Source: Microcaldota archaeon (GTDB lineage: Archaea; Micrarchaeota; Micrarchaeia; Norongarragalinales; Norongarragalinaceae). Taken from it: a DNA stretch of 33,635 bases. The stretch is taken from positions 1 to 33,635 of the forward strand of contig JACRGH010000019.1 of NCBI GenBank assembly GCA_016212375.1, read 5' to 3'. Made by a program: the position numbers and the translations under genes. Shown in pieces: positions 15,845 to 23,587 of this stretch. Under the pieces are notes generated by a model. It was not told the origin of the DNA. It saw nothing but the letters and a program-made list of their open reading frames with translations, and ran no database searches. Every line of letters starts with the position of its first letter. The stretch's first letter is position 1.

Positions 15845-17284
15845 CTAGATTTTCTTGACCCGAACCCCGTTTCCCGTATCGTCCAAAGCAAACCCTAGAG
15901 CCTTGATTTGGTCCCGGAGGGAATCTGATTTCTTGAAGTCTTTTTCCTTGCGAGCTCTTTCGCGTTCCTCAACCAGTTTCAAAACGGTTTCCGGCACCTC
16001 GGCAGCCGAATTCTTTTTCAGCACGCCAAACACGGCATTGAAATCGTGCCAAAAGAAAGCGGCGATTTTTTCCGCAAGCGCCTTAGAAACGGCTTTTTGG
16101 TCCAATGCTTTGTTGGCGGCATGCTGAAGCGCAAAAATGGAGGCAAGGGCCGTGGCCACGTCCAAGTCATCCGACATGGCGGCGGCAAATTCGGTTTTGG
16201 TTTTGTCCAATTGCAGCCCAAGGGCGTCTTCGGCAAATTTGTGGCCCGTCGCGACTTTTCCAACCGCATCGTCATCCAAGCGCACCAGGAAGTCTTGCAT
16301 TCCCGCCAGAGTCTTTTCCGCGGCATGCACCACGTCGAAGGTAAAGTTCAGTTGGCTCCGGTAGTGAGTGGCAATGAGGGCGTAACGGATGGCCAATGGG
16401 TCAAAACCTTTGTCGTTCCCACGGTCCAACAAGTCGCGGAGGGTGTAAAAGTTGCCCAACGATTTGGACATTTTCTTGCCGTCCACCAGCAGGTGTTCAT
16501 TGTGCAGCCAGTAGTTGACGAATTTCTTCTTGGAGGCGCCTTCGGATTGCGCGATTTCATTCTCATGGTGCGGAAAAATCAAATCGACGCCGCCGGTGTG
16601 GATGTCGAAGCTATAACCGAGGTACCGGGTGCTCATGCCGCTGCATTCAATGTGCCAACCCGGCCGGCCTTTGCCTACGCGGGTTTCCCAGAACACGTCA
16701 CCATCCGCTTCGTCATAGGCTTTCCACAATACGAAATCCGAAGCGTTATCCTTGGTATATTCGTCTTTTTTCACGCGACCGGATGCACCGGCTTGCAACG
16801 CGTCTTTTTTCAGGCCCGAGAGCTTGCCGTAATCCGGAAATGCGTCAATCTTGAAGTACACCGAGCCGTCGTCCGATTTGTACGCCTTTTTGTGCGCAAT
16901 CAGTTCCTGGATAATGGTCAGCATGTCGTTGATGTGCTCGGTGGCGCGCGGGTAATAGTGCGCCGGCAAGACGTTCAATTGGGCCAAATCCTGATGAAAT
17001 GCCGTTTCGTACCGGTGGCAAAATTCCTTCAACGATACGCCTTCTTTTTGCGAATCCCGAATGGTCTTGTCATCCACGTCCGTGATGTTCATCACGTGCA
17101 ACGTCTTCAAACCCTTCCACTCCAAAAACCGGCGCATCAAATCCGCAAAGCAGTACGCGCGGTAGTTGCCGATGTGGGGGTAATTATAGACCGTTGGCCC
17201 GCATGAGTAGATTCGAACAAAGCCGGTTTGGATCGGCTTGAATTCGTCCTTGTGGCGCGTGAGCGTGTTGAAGAAGTGAATCAT
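15845..17284 (-). CDS. cysS: Cysteinyl-tRNA synthetase
   Basis: This 479-residue class I synthetase charges tRNA-Cys. Seen: [26 protein letters not shown] (a zinc Cys and the HIGH motif in the form HIGN), [33 protein letters not shown] (zinc His) and [13 protein letters not shown] (the KMSKS motif). HIGN in place of HIGH is tolerated in many CysRS. The start is ATG 17284, giving [10 protein letters not shown], the family N-terminus; an upstream ATG at 17308 adds eight residues. It is the last gene of the serK-cbs-cgl-unknown-cysS run, 27 nt after the unknown gene, so cysteine supply and its charging are linked. Confidence 0.96.
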   Translation of the reverse strand: MIHFFNTLTRHKDEFKPIQTGFVRIYSCGPTVYNYPHIGNYRAYCFADLMRRFLEWKGLKTLHVMNITDVDDKTIRDSQKEGVSLKEFCHRYETAFHQDLAQLNVLPAHYYPRATEHINDMLTIIQELIAHKKAYKSDDGSVYFKIDAFPDYGKLSGLKKDALQAGASGRVKKDEYTKDNASDFVLWKAYDEADGDVFWETRVGKGRPGWHIECSGMSTRYLGYSFDIHTGGVDLIFPHHENEIAQSEGASKKKFVNYWLHNEHLLVDGKKMSKSLGNFYTLRDLLDRGNDKGFDPLAIRYALIATHYRSQLNFTFDVVHAAEKTLAGMQDFLVRLDDDAVGKVATGHKFAEDALGLQLDKTKTEFAAAMSDDLDVATALASIFALQHAANKALDQKAVSKALAEKIAAFFWHDFNAVFGVLKKNSAAEVPETVLKLVEERERARKEKDFKKSDSLRDQIKALGFALDDTGNGVRVKKI

Positions 17285-17311
17285 GAACGTTACACTGTTG
17301 AAAACCATCTA

Positions 17312-18118
17312 TTAATCTAACTTTGCGGGAGCCATGAACCACGGCGTCTCACCTTGGCCCTTGCGAGTCGAGTACCAATACACCGTTGGCGCATCCGGCA
17401 AGATGGGCTGCAAATCCGGATGACCATATGCAAAGAAAACCGGTTTTTGGGATTGGACGAAATGCACAAGGTGCTTTTTTTCTGCCAAACGTAGGGCCGC
17501 ATATTCCAAGGCGGAATGCGCGACGGCATGGGCAGGTACGGTTTCAAAATGCGCTCCAAGCCAATGGACCACAAACAATTTGCGACGGGATGCAGCGGTC
17601 TCCAACCGTGTCGACAGGGAAACGTCTTGACGCATGAGCTCTTCCGCTTGGTTACGATGCTCACGGATGAAACAAGTCGCCGCCTGTTGGGAAGAACGTG
17701 ATTTCGGCTGCCACATACGATAAAGCTGGCTTAAGTCCGTGATTTGGAATCCCCTTTCCAGGGCCTGTTTCCGGATTTCGGAACGATAATCGCGGATGGT
17801 GGACGGCGGAACGGAATTCAAAGCGGAATGGACGTCTGAAAAAATAAGTTGGACCTGGACCGGATGGATGGCACCGACAAGGTCCGCGGTTTTTTTCAAC
17901 AGGTCCAATGCGGCCACGTCGTTGCGGTCCGCCTCGTGCGGGTGGGCTTCCTTATGACCGCCCCAAAAACCGGCCAACAGGATGGGTCGGTCTTCCCGGA
18001 TTGTCGATTCAATCCGTTTCAACAAGTCATCCCGACGATACGGCGGATTGCGTCGCACCTCGGCACGGTTGAGTATCTGGACAACCCGCCTTGCCTTTGC
18101 AGTAGACGTTTCCAACAT
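17312..18118 (-). CDS. Unknown protein in the cysteine operon, 268 aa
   Basis: I do not recognise the family with confidence. The protein is soluble and appears alpha/beta. Notable segments are RPILLAGFWGGHKE (Gly50-Glu57), HEADRNDVAALDLLKKTADLV, VQVQLIFSDVHSALN (Ser94, Asp95), TIRDYRSEIRKQALERGFQI, FVVHWLGAHFETVP, and the C-terminal VYWYSTRKGQGETPWF. The order GF-x-K, D-x-x-AL, then a strand ending in SD and a Y-containing helix loosely recalls isocyanide synthases of the PvcA/DIT1 type, but this is only a by-eye likeness. It lies 5 nt after the gamma-lyase gene and 27 nt before cysS on the same strand, so a role in cysteine or sulfur metabolism is plausible. Confidence 0.65.
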   Translation of the reverse strand: MLETSTAKARRVVQILNRAEVRRNPPYRRDDLLKRIESTIREDRPILLAGFWGGHKEAHPHEADRNDVAALDLLKKTADLVGAIHPVQVQLIFSDVHSALNSVPPSTIRDYRSEIRKQALERGFQITDLSQLYRMWQPKSRSSQQAATCFIREHRNQAEELMRQDVSLSTRLETAASRRKLFVVHWLGAHFETVPAHAVAHSALEYAALRLAEKKHLVHFVQSQKPVFFAYGHPDLQPILPDAPTVYWYSTRKGQGETPWFMAPAKLD

Positions 18119-18123
18119 GGGTG

Positions 18124-19266
18124 CTACAATCTATCCAAACCCGTCTTTAAATCCGCAATCAAATCCCGCCCATCCTCGATACCCACGCTTAAGCGGATGA
18201 GTTCATCACTGAAACCGTTCTTTAGGCGTTCCTCGCGCGGAACCGAGGCATGCGTCATGGACGCCGGATGGCAGACCAGGCTGCGGACGCCCCCCAGATC
18301 CTCGGCCAAGGTGAACAGTTTCAAGCCCGAGGCAAATACCATGGATTGCTCAAAAGACGCATTCAGTTCAACCGCAATCATGCCGCTGAAACCGGACATC
18401 TGTTTTTGGGCCAACGCATGATGGGGATGCGATTCAAGGCCGGGGTAGATGACACGTTTGACGCTCGGATGCGCCTGGAGGAATTCAGCCACCGCTTGGG
18501 CGTTTTGGTTGTGGCGGTCCATACGCAGCGACAAGGTCTTGACGCCACGCAACACCAGGTAGCAATCCATTGGAGAGGGAACGGAGCCGACCGATTTTTG
18601 CCAAAAACGCAGTTGCTCGAAAAGGTCCTTATCCTTGACCAGAACCGCGCCACCAATCACGTCGCCATGACCGTTGAGGTACTTCGTGGTGCTGTGATGT
18701 ACCAAGTCGGCGCCCAACTCAGCCGGCCGCTGCAGATACGGCGTCGCCAAGGTGCTGTCTACGGCCAACAATGCCCGGTTGGCATGCGCCACATCAGCCG
18801 CCGCTTTAATGTCCGTGATTTTCAACAACGGGTTCGATGGCGTTTCAATCCAAACCAGTCTGGTGTTTTGCCGCATAGCCGCTTGGATGGCATCAGCATT
18901 GGACGCATCCACGAAATCAAACGCAATGCCATATTTTTCGTACAACTGCCGGAATTGACGGTAGGTACCGCCGTACATGTCATTCGCTGCCACCACATGG
19001 TCGCCGGATTTGAACAGATTCATAATCGCGCTGATCGCCGCCAAACCGCTGGAAAACGCGACACCATAGGGCACGCCTTCCAATGCGGCCAAATTGTCTT
19101 CCAGCGCCTTGCGCGTGGGGTTGTTGGCGCGACTGTAATCAAATCCTTTGTGCACGTTCGGCGCATCCTGGGCATAGGTGGACGTCTGGTAGATAGGCGT
19201 TGCCAGGGCACCGGTGGCGGAATCCGGTTTTTGTCCGGCATGGATGGCTAACGTGTCAAAATGCAT
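18124..19266 (-). CDS. Cystathionine gamma-lyase/gamma-synthase family enzyme
   Basis: This 380-residue PLP enzyme has PIYQTSTYAQ, the YSRANNPTRKALE phosphate-binding segment, FSSGLAAISA, MYGGTYR, WIETPSNPLLKITDI, LAVDSTLATPYLQRP and the PLP lysine in HHSTTKYLNGHGDVIGG, then SLGGVRSLVCHP-type C-terminal residues (DLGGVRSLVCHPASMTH). Paired with a CBS-like gene it most likely acts as gamma-lyase, making cysteine from cystathionine. Synthase activity cannot be excluded. AAGGTG lies 6 nt before ATG 19266, which decides the start over GTG 19275. It lies 24 nt after the CBS-like gene. Confidence 0.92.
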   Translation of the reverse strand: MHFDTLAIHAGQKPDSATGALATPIYQTSTYAQDAPNVHKGFDYSRANNPTRKALEDNLAALEGVPYGVAFSSGLAAISAIMNLFKSGDHVVAANDMYGGTYRQFRQLYEKYGIAFDFVDASNADAIQAAMRQNTRLVWIETPSNPLLKITDIKAAADVAHANRALLAVDSTLATPYLQRPAELGADLVHHSTTKYLNGHGDVIGGAVLVKDKDLFEQLRFWQKSVGSVPSPMDCYLVLRGVKTLSLRMDRHNQNAQAVAEFLQAHPSVKRVIYPGLESHPHHALAQKQMSGFSGMIAVELNASFEQSMVFASGLKLFTLAEDLGGVRSLVCHPASMTHASVPREERLKNGFSDELIRLSVGIEDGRDLIADLKTGLDRL

Positions 19267-19290
19267 GTAAAACACCTTTTTTGTTTGAAT

Positions 19291-20397
19291 CTAAGGATGC
19301 CGATTTTTTTCCCCTCGCGCCACGTCCGTTGCAACCAAATGGGCCGAAGAGGAGACATCCGAATTGGCGGATTGGTTTTGTTCTTCCAAAAATCCGTGCT
19401 CTCTCATCCAGTCGTCCGAATACATCTTGCTCAAATATCCACGCCCTCCATCGGGCAACAACACGACCGCCACGGCATCCGCAACGCCATCGGTGTCCAG
19501 TTCCCGCGCCACTTTCAATGCCGCAAACGTGGCCGCACCAGAGGAGCCGCCGGCCAAAATGCCTTCGGTCCGGGCCAACGCGCGGGCCGTGTGAAACGCC
19601 TCGGCATCCTGCGTGGTGACGATACGGTCAACCAACGACAAGTCCATCGTGCCGGGATAGAAGTCCTCCCCGATGCCTTCGACTTTGTATTGATGAAGGG
19701 GGCCGTCGGGTTTGGCGTAAATCGAGCCGGCCGGATCCGCGCCGATAATTTGGACGTCTGGATTTTTTTCCTTCAAATACCGCGCAATGCCGGAAATAGT
19801 GCCGCCGGTGCCCATCCCCGCGACAAAGTGCGTAATCTTGCCGTTGGTCTGCGTCCATATTTCAGGACCCGTGGATTCGTAATGCGCCTGCGGATTGGCC
19901 GGGTTGAAGTACTGGTTCGGCCGATACGCTCCCGTTTCTTCCGCAATATGCTCCGCGACTTTGTAATAACTTCGCGGATCAAAGCGGTCCACGTTGGTCG
20001 GCGTGATGACCACGTCCGCGCCATACGCTTTAAGCAGGTCAATTTTTTCACGGCTCACCTTGTCCGGCACCACGAAAATCGCGCGATACCCTTTGACGGC
20101 CGCGGCCATGGCCAATCCTGCACCGGTGTTGCCGGACGTGGGCTCCACAATGGTGCCTCCGGGTTTCAGAAGCCCCTTGGATTCTGCGTCGACAATCATT
20201 TTGAGCGCCATGCGGTCTTTGGTGCTGCCCCCGGGATTGAAGTATTCCACTTTGGCCAACACCGTGGTACGCAGTCCAGCAGTCAATTTTCCTAATTTGA
20301 CCAACGGGGTGCCGCCCACGGTATCCAGGATGCTTTCCGAGTAGTCCATGGCGGAATCCGTGGCTAGATCAAATGCCGAAACGTTTTGCCTTGCCAT
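19291..20397 (-). CDS. Cystathionine beta-synthase / cysteine synthase family
   Basis: This 368-residue PLP enzyme makes cystathionine or cysteine by beta-replacement on serine or O-phosphoserine. Seen: ILDTVGGTPLVKLGKL, the PLP lysine in NPGGSTKDRMA, the substrate loop EPTSGNTGAGLA, the phosphate-binding GMGTGGTISG, the CBS-type EGIGEDFYPGTMD, and GGSSGAA. The C-terminal CBS regulatory domains are absent; the protein ends in a short hydrophilic tail. Its ATG directly abuts the stop of serK, so the two are translationally coupled. This suggests that its substrate is the O-phosphoserine made by SerK. Confidence 0.93.
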   Translation of the reverse strand: MARQNVSAFDLATDSAMDYSESILDTVGGTPLVKLGKLTAGLRTTVLAKVEYFNPGGSTKDRMALKMIVDAESKGLLKPGGTIVEPTSGNTGAGLAMAAAVKGYRAIFVVPDKVSREKIDLLKAYGADVVITPTNVDRFDPRSYYKVAEHIAEETGAYRPNQYFNPANPQAHYESTGPEIWTQTNGKITHFVAGMGTGGTISGIARYLKEKNPDVQIIGADPAGSIYAKPDGPLHQYKVEGIGEDFYPGTMDLSLVDRIVTTQDAEAFHTARALARTEGILAGGSSGAATFAALKVARELDTDGVADAVAVVLLPDGGRGYLSKMYSDDWMREHGFLEEQNQSANSDVSSSAHLVATDVARGEKNRHP

Positions 20398-20814
20398 TTA
20401 GACCAACTCCGACAACGGCACGCGGACGCCGCCGGTCAATGATGAGATCGGCTGACCATTGAACCGATGGCGCGTCGTCTTGGGAAGCAAAAGGTTTCCG
20501 GAGGCCGCCTCCGTCAGGATGGCTTCCTTGTCATAAGACTCGCGGTTCTCGTCCCAAGATGAGACTTCAATGGTACCATCGGAGTAATCCACGAAAAATA
20601 CCGGAATGCGCATCAACCCCATCTCTTGCGCTACGTGCAGGCGGTGGTGGCCGTCCAGAACCACGCCACTTTGGCGGTCCGCCACGATGGGCACCAGGTA
20701 TTGGTTGTGCCGGATTTGGTGCAACAAGGCGTTGCGATGGAATGCGTCGGTCATTTCATGCGGCACCAATGCCGACACGGGATGCAGTTCGAAATTAAAT
20801 TGGATTTGGACCAT
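20398..20814 (-). CDS. serK: SerK-like free serine kinase (ParB/Srx fold)
   Basis: This 138-residue ParB-like fold protein resembles the archaeal ADP-dependent serine kinase that makes O-phosphoserine. Seen: HPVSALVPHE (His19, Glu20; the Glu fits the reported catalytic Glu), VPIVADRQSGVVLDGHHRLHVAQEMGL (DGHHR at 54-58), IPVFFVDY, and the late LLPKTTRHRF. GGAGG lies 9 nt before ATG 20814 and only 3 nt before ATG 20820, so 20814 is preferred. It is the first gene of the cysteine run, directly joined to the CBS-like gene. Family members also include chromosome-partition ParB domains, but the size and the neighbour argue for SerK. Confidence 0.82.
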   Translation of the reverse strand: MVQIQFNFELHPVSALVPHEMTDAFHRNALLHQIRHNQYLVPIVADRQSGVVLDGHHRLHVAQEMGLMRIPVFFVDYSDGTIEVSSWDENRESYDKEAILTEAASGNLLLPKTTRHRFNGQPISSLTGGVRVPLSELV

Positions 20815-20829
20815 ACACATCTTCCTCCG

Positions 20830-21140
20830 GTTGTCGTTTTTGAATCAATTCAAAATGTTTTCAAAGCCCTGAAAACCAATACGGAAAACGCAAGAGCCAA
20901 GAAAGCGACTTGCAATCTTCCGAATCCGGGTCCGCATCTAACGAGCGGAAACGTCCGGACAACGACAGAAGGAAAAGAAAGAGATAGAACTAGCGGACGC
21001 TGGCAAAGAAAATACCAAGCGGCTTGCGTTCGAACGAAAATCAGAATCAGGCAAAGTCAAAGCTAAGGGAAAAGTCAAATCAACAGCAACGAAAACCCCT
21101 TACCATGACCTCACAGAAATGCTTTGGTGAGAACGGGTAT
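20830..21140. other. Gap with no confirmed gene; frameshifted ORF traces
   Basis: I see no intact gene between the serK leader and the terminator near 21146. On the plus strand, one frame is open without a start codon from 20942 to the stop at 21128-21130. It gives a hydrophilic, Lys/Glu-rich product ending PYHDLTEMLW. A different frame upstream (about 20850-20995) is also hydrophilic. The two could be halves of one gene broken in the purine run near 20970-20985. The minus strand shows nothing convincing apart from the serK promoter region. Confidence 0.3.
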
Positions 21141-21164
21141 AAAAAACCGGCGGCTACCACCGGT
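21141..21164 (-). terminator. Terminator of the M50 protease gene
   Basis: ACCGG (21146-21150) pairs with CCGGT (21160-21164). Read on the minus strand, the hairpin is followed directly by TTTTTT (21146-21141). It sits about 45 nt after the stop of the site-2 protease gene. Confidence 0.55.
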
Positions 21165-21205
21165 GAAAAAAACGAAGATAACTAACCTCCAGAAACGCAT
21201 CCGCG

Positions 21206-21787
21206 TTACGCCGCAATGGCCAACATCACGGCGATCAAGGAACCGAAGGACACGAGCCAGACGTTTTTGTCCCATTGGTAGACTTTGTTGCCATCCAGCA
21301 CGCCAAACGGTACCAGGTTGAACGCCCCCAAAAAGGCGTTGACAGAAACACCCATCAAACCCATTTCGCGCAAGCCGGGCACGTTGAGGGCGATGAAGCC
21401 GAAAACCAATGTGAGTAGCAGGTTCATCATGGGACCTGCAAGGCCGATTTTGCCGATTTGCTCGCGGGTTAAGTGCGAGCCGTGGAAATATACGGCTCCG
21501 GGTGCGGCAAATACAAGCGAGCCATTTGTGATTAACGCTAAAAGCAACGCACCGAAGAGACCGTATGTGGAGGCGCGGTAATACGCGTTGGCGCCGTAAC
21601 GGTTGGCGACGTACTTGTGGGCCAACTCATGCAACACAAAACCAAGACCGACCGTGACGAAAATGAGCCAGAAGTAATCAGGAGAAAAGCCCGGTTCCTT
21701 GAAAAAGGAAAAGGCGAAGCTGATGGTCAGGACCGATACGGCAATGTGGAGCCATTCTTCGGGGTCGATTTTGAAAGTCGTTGCCAT
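21206..21787 (-). CDS. Site-2 protease family membrane metalloprotease (M50)
   Basis: This 193-residue membrane protein has about five hydrophobic helices. The zinc motif HELAH (His53, Glu54, His57) lies in LGFVLHELAHKYVANRYGA. The third ligand is Asp165 in NAFLGAFNLVPFGVLDG, the family's NPDG-like motif (here LDG). A second conserved membrane segment is AGPMMNLLLTLVFGF. Such proteases cut proteins inside the membrane; the substrate is unknown. It has no PDZ or CBS domain, so it is a minimal version. It is divergent from L11, and its start has no SD motif. Confidence 0.9.
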   Translation of the reverse strand: MATTFKIDPEEWLHIAVSVLTISFAFSFFKEPGFSPDYFWLIFVTVGLGFVLHELAHKYVANRYGANAYYRASTYGLFGALLLALITNGSLVFAAPGAVYFHGSHLTREQIGKIGLAGPMMNLLLTLVFGFIALNVPGLREMGLMGVSVNAFLGAFNLVPFGVLDGNKVYQWDKNVWLVSFGSLIAVMLAIAA

Positions 21788-21802
21788 AGGAGGTAAAACC
21801 GT

Positions 21803-21868
21803 ATGAAAGCAATGAATAGCTCAATTAAAAAAAGGCAAAGCAACGGCGCCGCGGGCCTTGGTTCATAA
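21803..21868 (+). CDS. Possible 21-codon leader peptide upstream of L11
   Basis: A near-perfect SD, AGGAGGT (21788-21794), lies 8 nt before ATG 21803, which opens a 21-codon ORF (MKAMNSSIKKRQSNGAAGLGS) ending in TAA. It lies between the start of the M50 gene and the likely TATA box of L11. For it to be translated, transcription would have to begin inside the M50 start region. This is either a leader peptide or a chance SD. Confidence 0.25.
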   Translation: MKAMNSSIKKRQSNGAAGLGS

Positions 21869-21953
21869 CGCTTATTAACCGTTTTTGGCACGAATTGTTA
21901 GCTTCTGTTCCGTCAACGTACGGTTCGCGTAACTACATAGGTGAAAGTGAAAC

Positions 21954-22454
21954 ATGTCTACCAAAATGACTATAGCTGCAATGGTCGAAGGCGGCAAAGC
22001 CTCCGCCGGTCCCCCGTTGGGCCCCGCTCTTGGTCCAGCTGGCGTCAACATCGGATTGGTCATTGCACAGATCAACGAAAAGACCAAAGCCTTTTCGGGC
22101 ATGAACGTTCCGGTCAAAGTGATTGTTGACACGAAAGCCAAGACCTTTGAAATCGAAGTCGGCACACCCCCTACCTCCGCCCTGATTAAGAAAGAATTGG
22201 GTTTGAAGGAGCCGGTCAAGGAAACTGATGGCGAAAAAGGCAAAAAAGTCATCGGCAACATCACCTTGAAGCAATTGCTTAACGTCGCAGGCGCCAAAAA
22301 GGACCAATCGTTGGCCCGTTCCTTAAAAGCGCGTGTCAAGGAAGCCGCCGGCACCTGTTTGTCGCTTGGGGTGACCATCGAGGGGAAGAACGCGAAAGTG
22401 TTCACCGCCGAAGTCACAGCCGGAACATTTGACAGCCAGCTCAAGGGCGACTGA
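21954..22454 (+). CDS. rpl11: Large-subunit ribosomal protein L11 (uL11)
   Basis: This 166-residue protein binds the GTPase-associated region of 23S rRNA together with L10. Seen: the N-terminal domain with GGKASAGPPLGPALGPAGVNIG, NEKTKAFSGMNVPVKV, TPPTSALIKKELGL, and the C-terminal domain with TLKQLLNVAGAKKD and GTCLSLGVTIEGK. GGTGA lies about 12 nt before the ATG. A likely TATA box, TTATTAA near 21870, gives a short leader with a small CCGT/ACGG hairpin (21910-21923). The gene stands alone rather than beside L1, and it is followed by its own terminator. Confidence 0.97.
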   Translation: MSTKMTIAAMVEGGKASAGPPLGPALGPAGVNIGLVIAQINEKTKAFSGMNVPVKVIVDTKAKTFEIEVGTPPTSALIKKELGLKEPVKETDGEKGKKVIGNITLKQLLNVAGAKKDQSLARSLKARVKEAAGTCLSLGVTIEGKNAKVFTAEVTAGTFDSQLKGD

Positions 22455-22476
22455 GCAATAGAATCCGATTCAAAAT

Positions 22477-22512
22477 GCCGGAAACACCGGCCGTTTATTT
22501 CTTATTTTTTAT
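22477..22512 (+). terminator. Terminator of L11
   Basis: GCCGG (22477-22481) pairs with CCGGC (22487-22491) around AAACA. It is followed by T-rich sequence (GTTTATTTCTTATTTTTTATT). It lies just after the L11 stop and before a convergent gene. Confidence 0.6.
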
Positions 22513-22520
22513 TAAAAGGC

Positions 22521-22928
22521 TTACTGACGGTATTCCACGGTTAACCCAACCGGAGTTGGTTTGACACTAAACCCATAGGCTTTATTGAAAGCAGCACGGA
22601 CTTTTTTTTCATCCGTCGCATCGAAAACAATCGTGATGGAACCGGTACGACCACCCGCTGGACGATGCACTTCTCGAAAGCCATGCATACGCGCATCAGT
22701 TGCAGCTTTGTCCAAACGATTCCACTGGTCCGCCGATAGGTCTTTTTCATGCACTAATTTGAAACGGCCCAGCGTTCCCAAGGTCTGTTTTTCAAATTCA
22801 ACACTATGCGTGTGATCGCCCCCCAATCTAGAGGCAATATTCCGCGCTTTGCGAAGAAACGTAAGCAGCGTGGTATGACGGCGGCTAGAGCGGACAGGTT
22901 TGATTTGAACGCGTTCAACAATGACCAT
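22521..22928 (-). CDS. Orphan protein, 135 aa
   Basis: No family is recognised. It is a small basic protein with an N-terminal VIVERVQIKPVRSSRRHTTLLTFLRKARNIASRLGG and a C-terminal half with SITIVFDATDEKKVRAAFNKAYGFSVKPTPVGLTVEYRQ. The C-terminal strand-helix-strand pattern could be a small ferredoxin-like or RNA-binding fold. I chose ATG 22928 because the extension to 22979 is a hydrophobic stretch out of character with the rest. It follows the TBP gene on the same strand with about 66 nt between them. Confidence 0.6.
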   Translation of the reverse strand: MVIVERVQIKPVRSSRRHTTLLTFLRKARNIASRLGGDHTHSVEFEKQTLGTLGRFKLVHEKDLSADQWNRLDKAATDARMHGFREVHRPAGGRTGSITIVFDATDEKKVRAAFNKAYGFSVKPTPVGLTVEYRQ

Positions 22929-22994
22929 GTGTTCCACTAGGAAGCAAAAAAATATAAGGCAACCGCCCAACGGCGGCATGCCGACTTCAAAAAA

Positions 22995-23291
22995 TCAGTG
23001 GATGAAGCCTTTCAGCAACTCAACGGCTTTCTTGATGGACTGGCCGATTTGCTTCTCGCTTTTAGCGCCGGAACAGATGACTTTGCCGTTCTTGAACAAC
23101 AACAACGTCGTGCCGATGTCCTTCAGACGCATGATGGCGCCGGGGAATTGTTCCGGTTCATATTCGACGTTGTCCACTTCCATGGCGATGTTGAACAGGT
23201 CCAATTCGACTTTCAGGTTAGCGGACGCGACTATGTTTTCGACTTTGAAGCCCATGTCTACGCGTTTGACCGTTTTGTTCGGTTTTCCCAT
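22995..23291 (-). CDS. tbp: Single-repeat TATA-binding protein (half TBP)
   Basis: The 98-residue product matches one repeat of archaeal TBP almost end to end: VENIVASANLKVELDL, NVEYEPEQFPGAIMRL, TTLLLFKNGKVICSGAKSE, then a helix to the C-terminus. Archaeal TBP normally has about 180-200 residues with two such repeats. The DNA-contact residues of one repeat are kept: Asn19, the intercalating Phe49 and Phe66, and the EPEQFPG stirrup that meets TFB. The gene is complete: GGGGTGA lies about 8 nt before the ATG, and a TGA ends it with no second repeat in any nearby frame. A homodimer could rebuild the saddle. It may instead be an accessory TBP if a full-length one exists elsewhere. Confidence 0.88.
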   Translation of the reverse strand: MGKPNKTVKRVDMGFKVENIVASANLKVELDLFNIAMEVDNVEYEPEQFPGAIMRLKDIGTTLLLFKNGKVICSGAKSEKQIGQSIKKAVELLKGFIH

Positions 23292-23339
23292 AATAGTTTC
23301 ACCCCAAGACGCGGCGCAGAGAGTACGGCACGCGACTTG

Positions 23340-23407
23340 CTTAAATATCCTTTAAAAGGTTATGGCCGGAGCCTTTTAAAGCCTTGAGTTTAGGCCTTTT
23401 TATAGCC
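23340..23407. promoter_or_regulatory. Cluster of TATA-like elements upstream of the TBP gene
   Basis: Four A/T boxes lie within 70 nt: TTAAATAT (23341-23348), CCTTTAAAAGG (palindrome, 23349-23359), GCCTTTTAAAGCC (23371-23383) and GGCCTTTTTATAGCC (23393-23407). The last three share CCTTT-A/T-GG flanks and are spaced about 22 nt. The first lies about 50 nt before the TBP ATG and fits its promoter with a leader that contains an SD. The gap 23292-23654 otherwise holds the L21e promoter and no convincing gene. Confidence 0.45.
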
Positions 23408-23587
23408 AAAAAGACCAAGCCGGACCAAAACAACGCAAAACCGAGTCGGCCCAAAAGACGGACATGGCAAACGGCGAGCACCCAAAGACAACACATACGC
23501 GGCAACGGCCCAGTGGACAATACCAAGCGGAACGGACGGAAGCAATCGGTAATGGACCCTCGCGTCGCGAAGGCTACGAAACGGGAG

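Noticed and set aside
16046-17206. 386-codon ORF antisense to cysS
   Set aside because: CysRS motifs on the minus strand are unambiguous. The plus-strand product is a shadow.
18250-20295. Long plus-strand ORFs antisense to the two PLP enzymes
   Set aside because: Both PLP enzymes carry intact active-site motifs on the minus strand. The plus-strand products are rich in His, Arg and Gln as shadows usually are.
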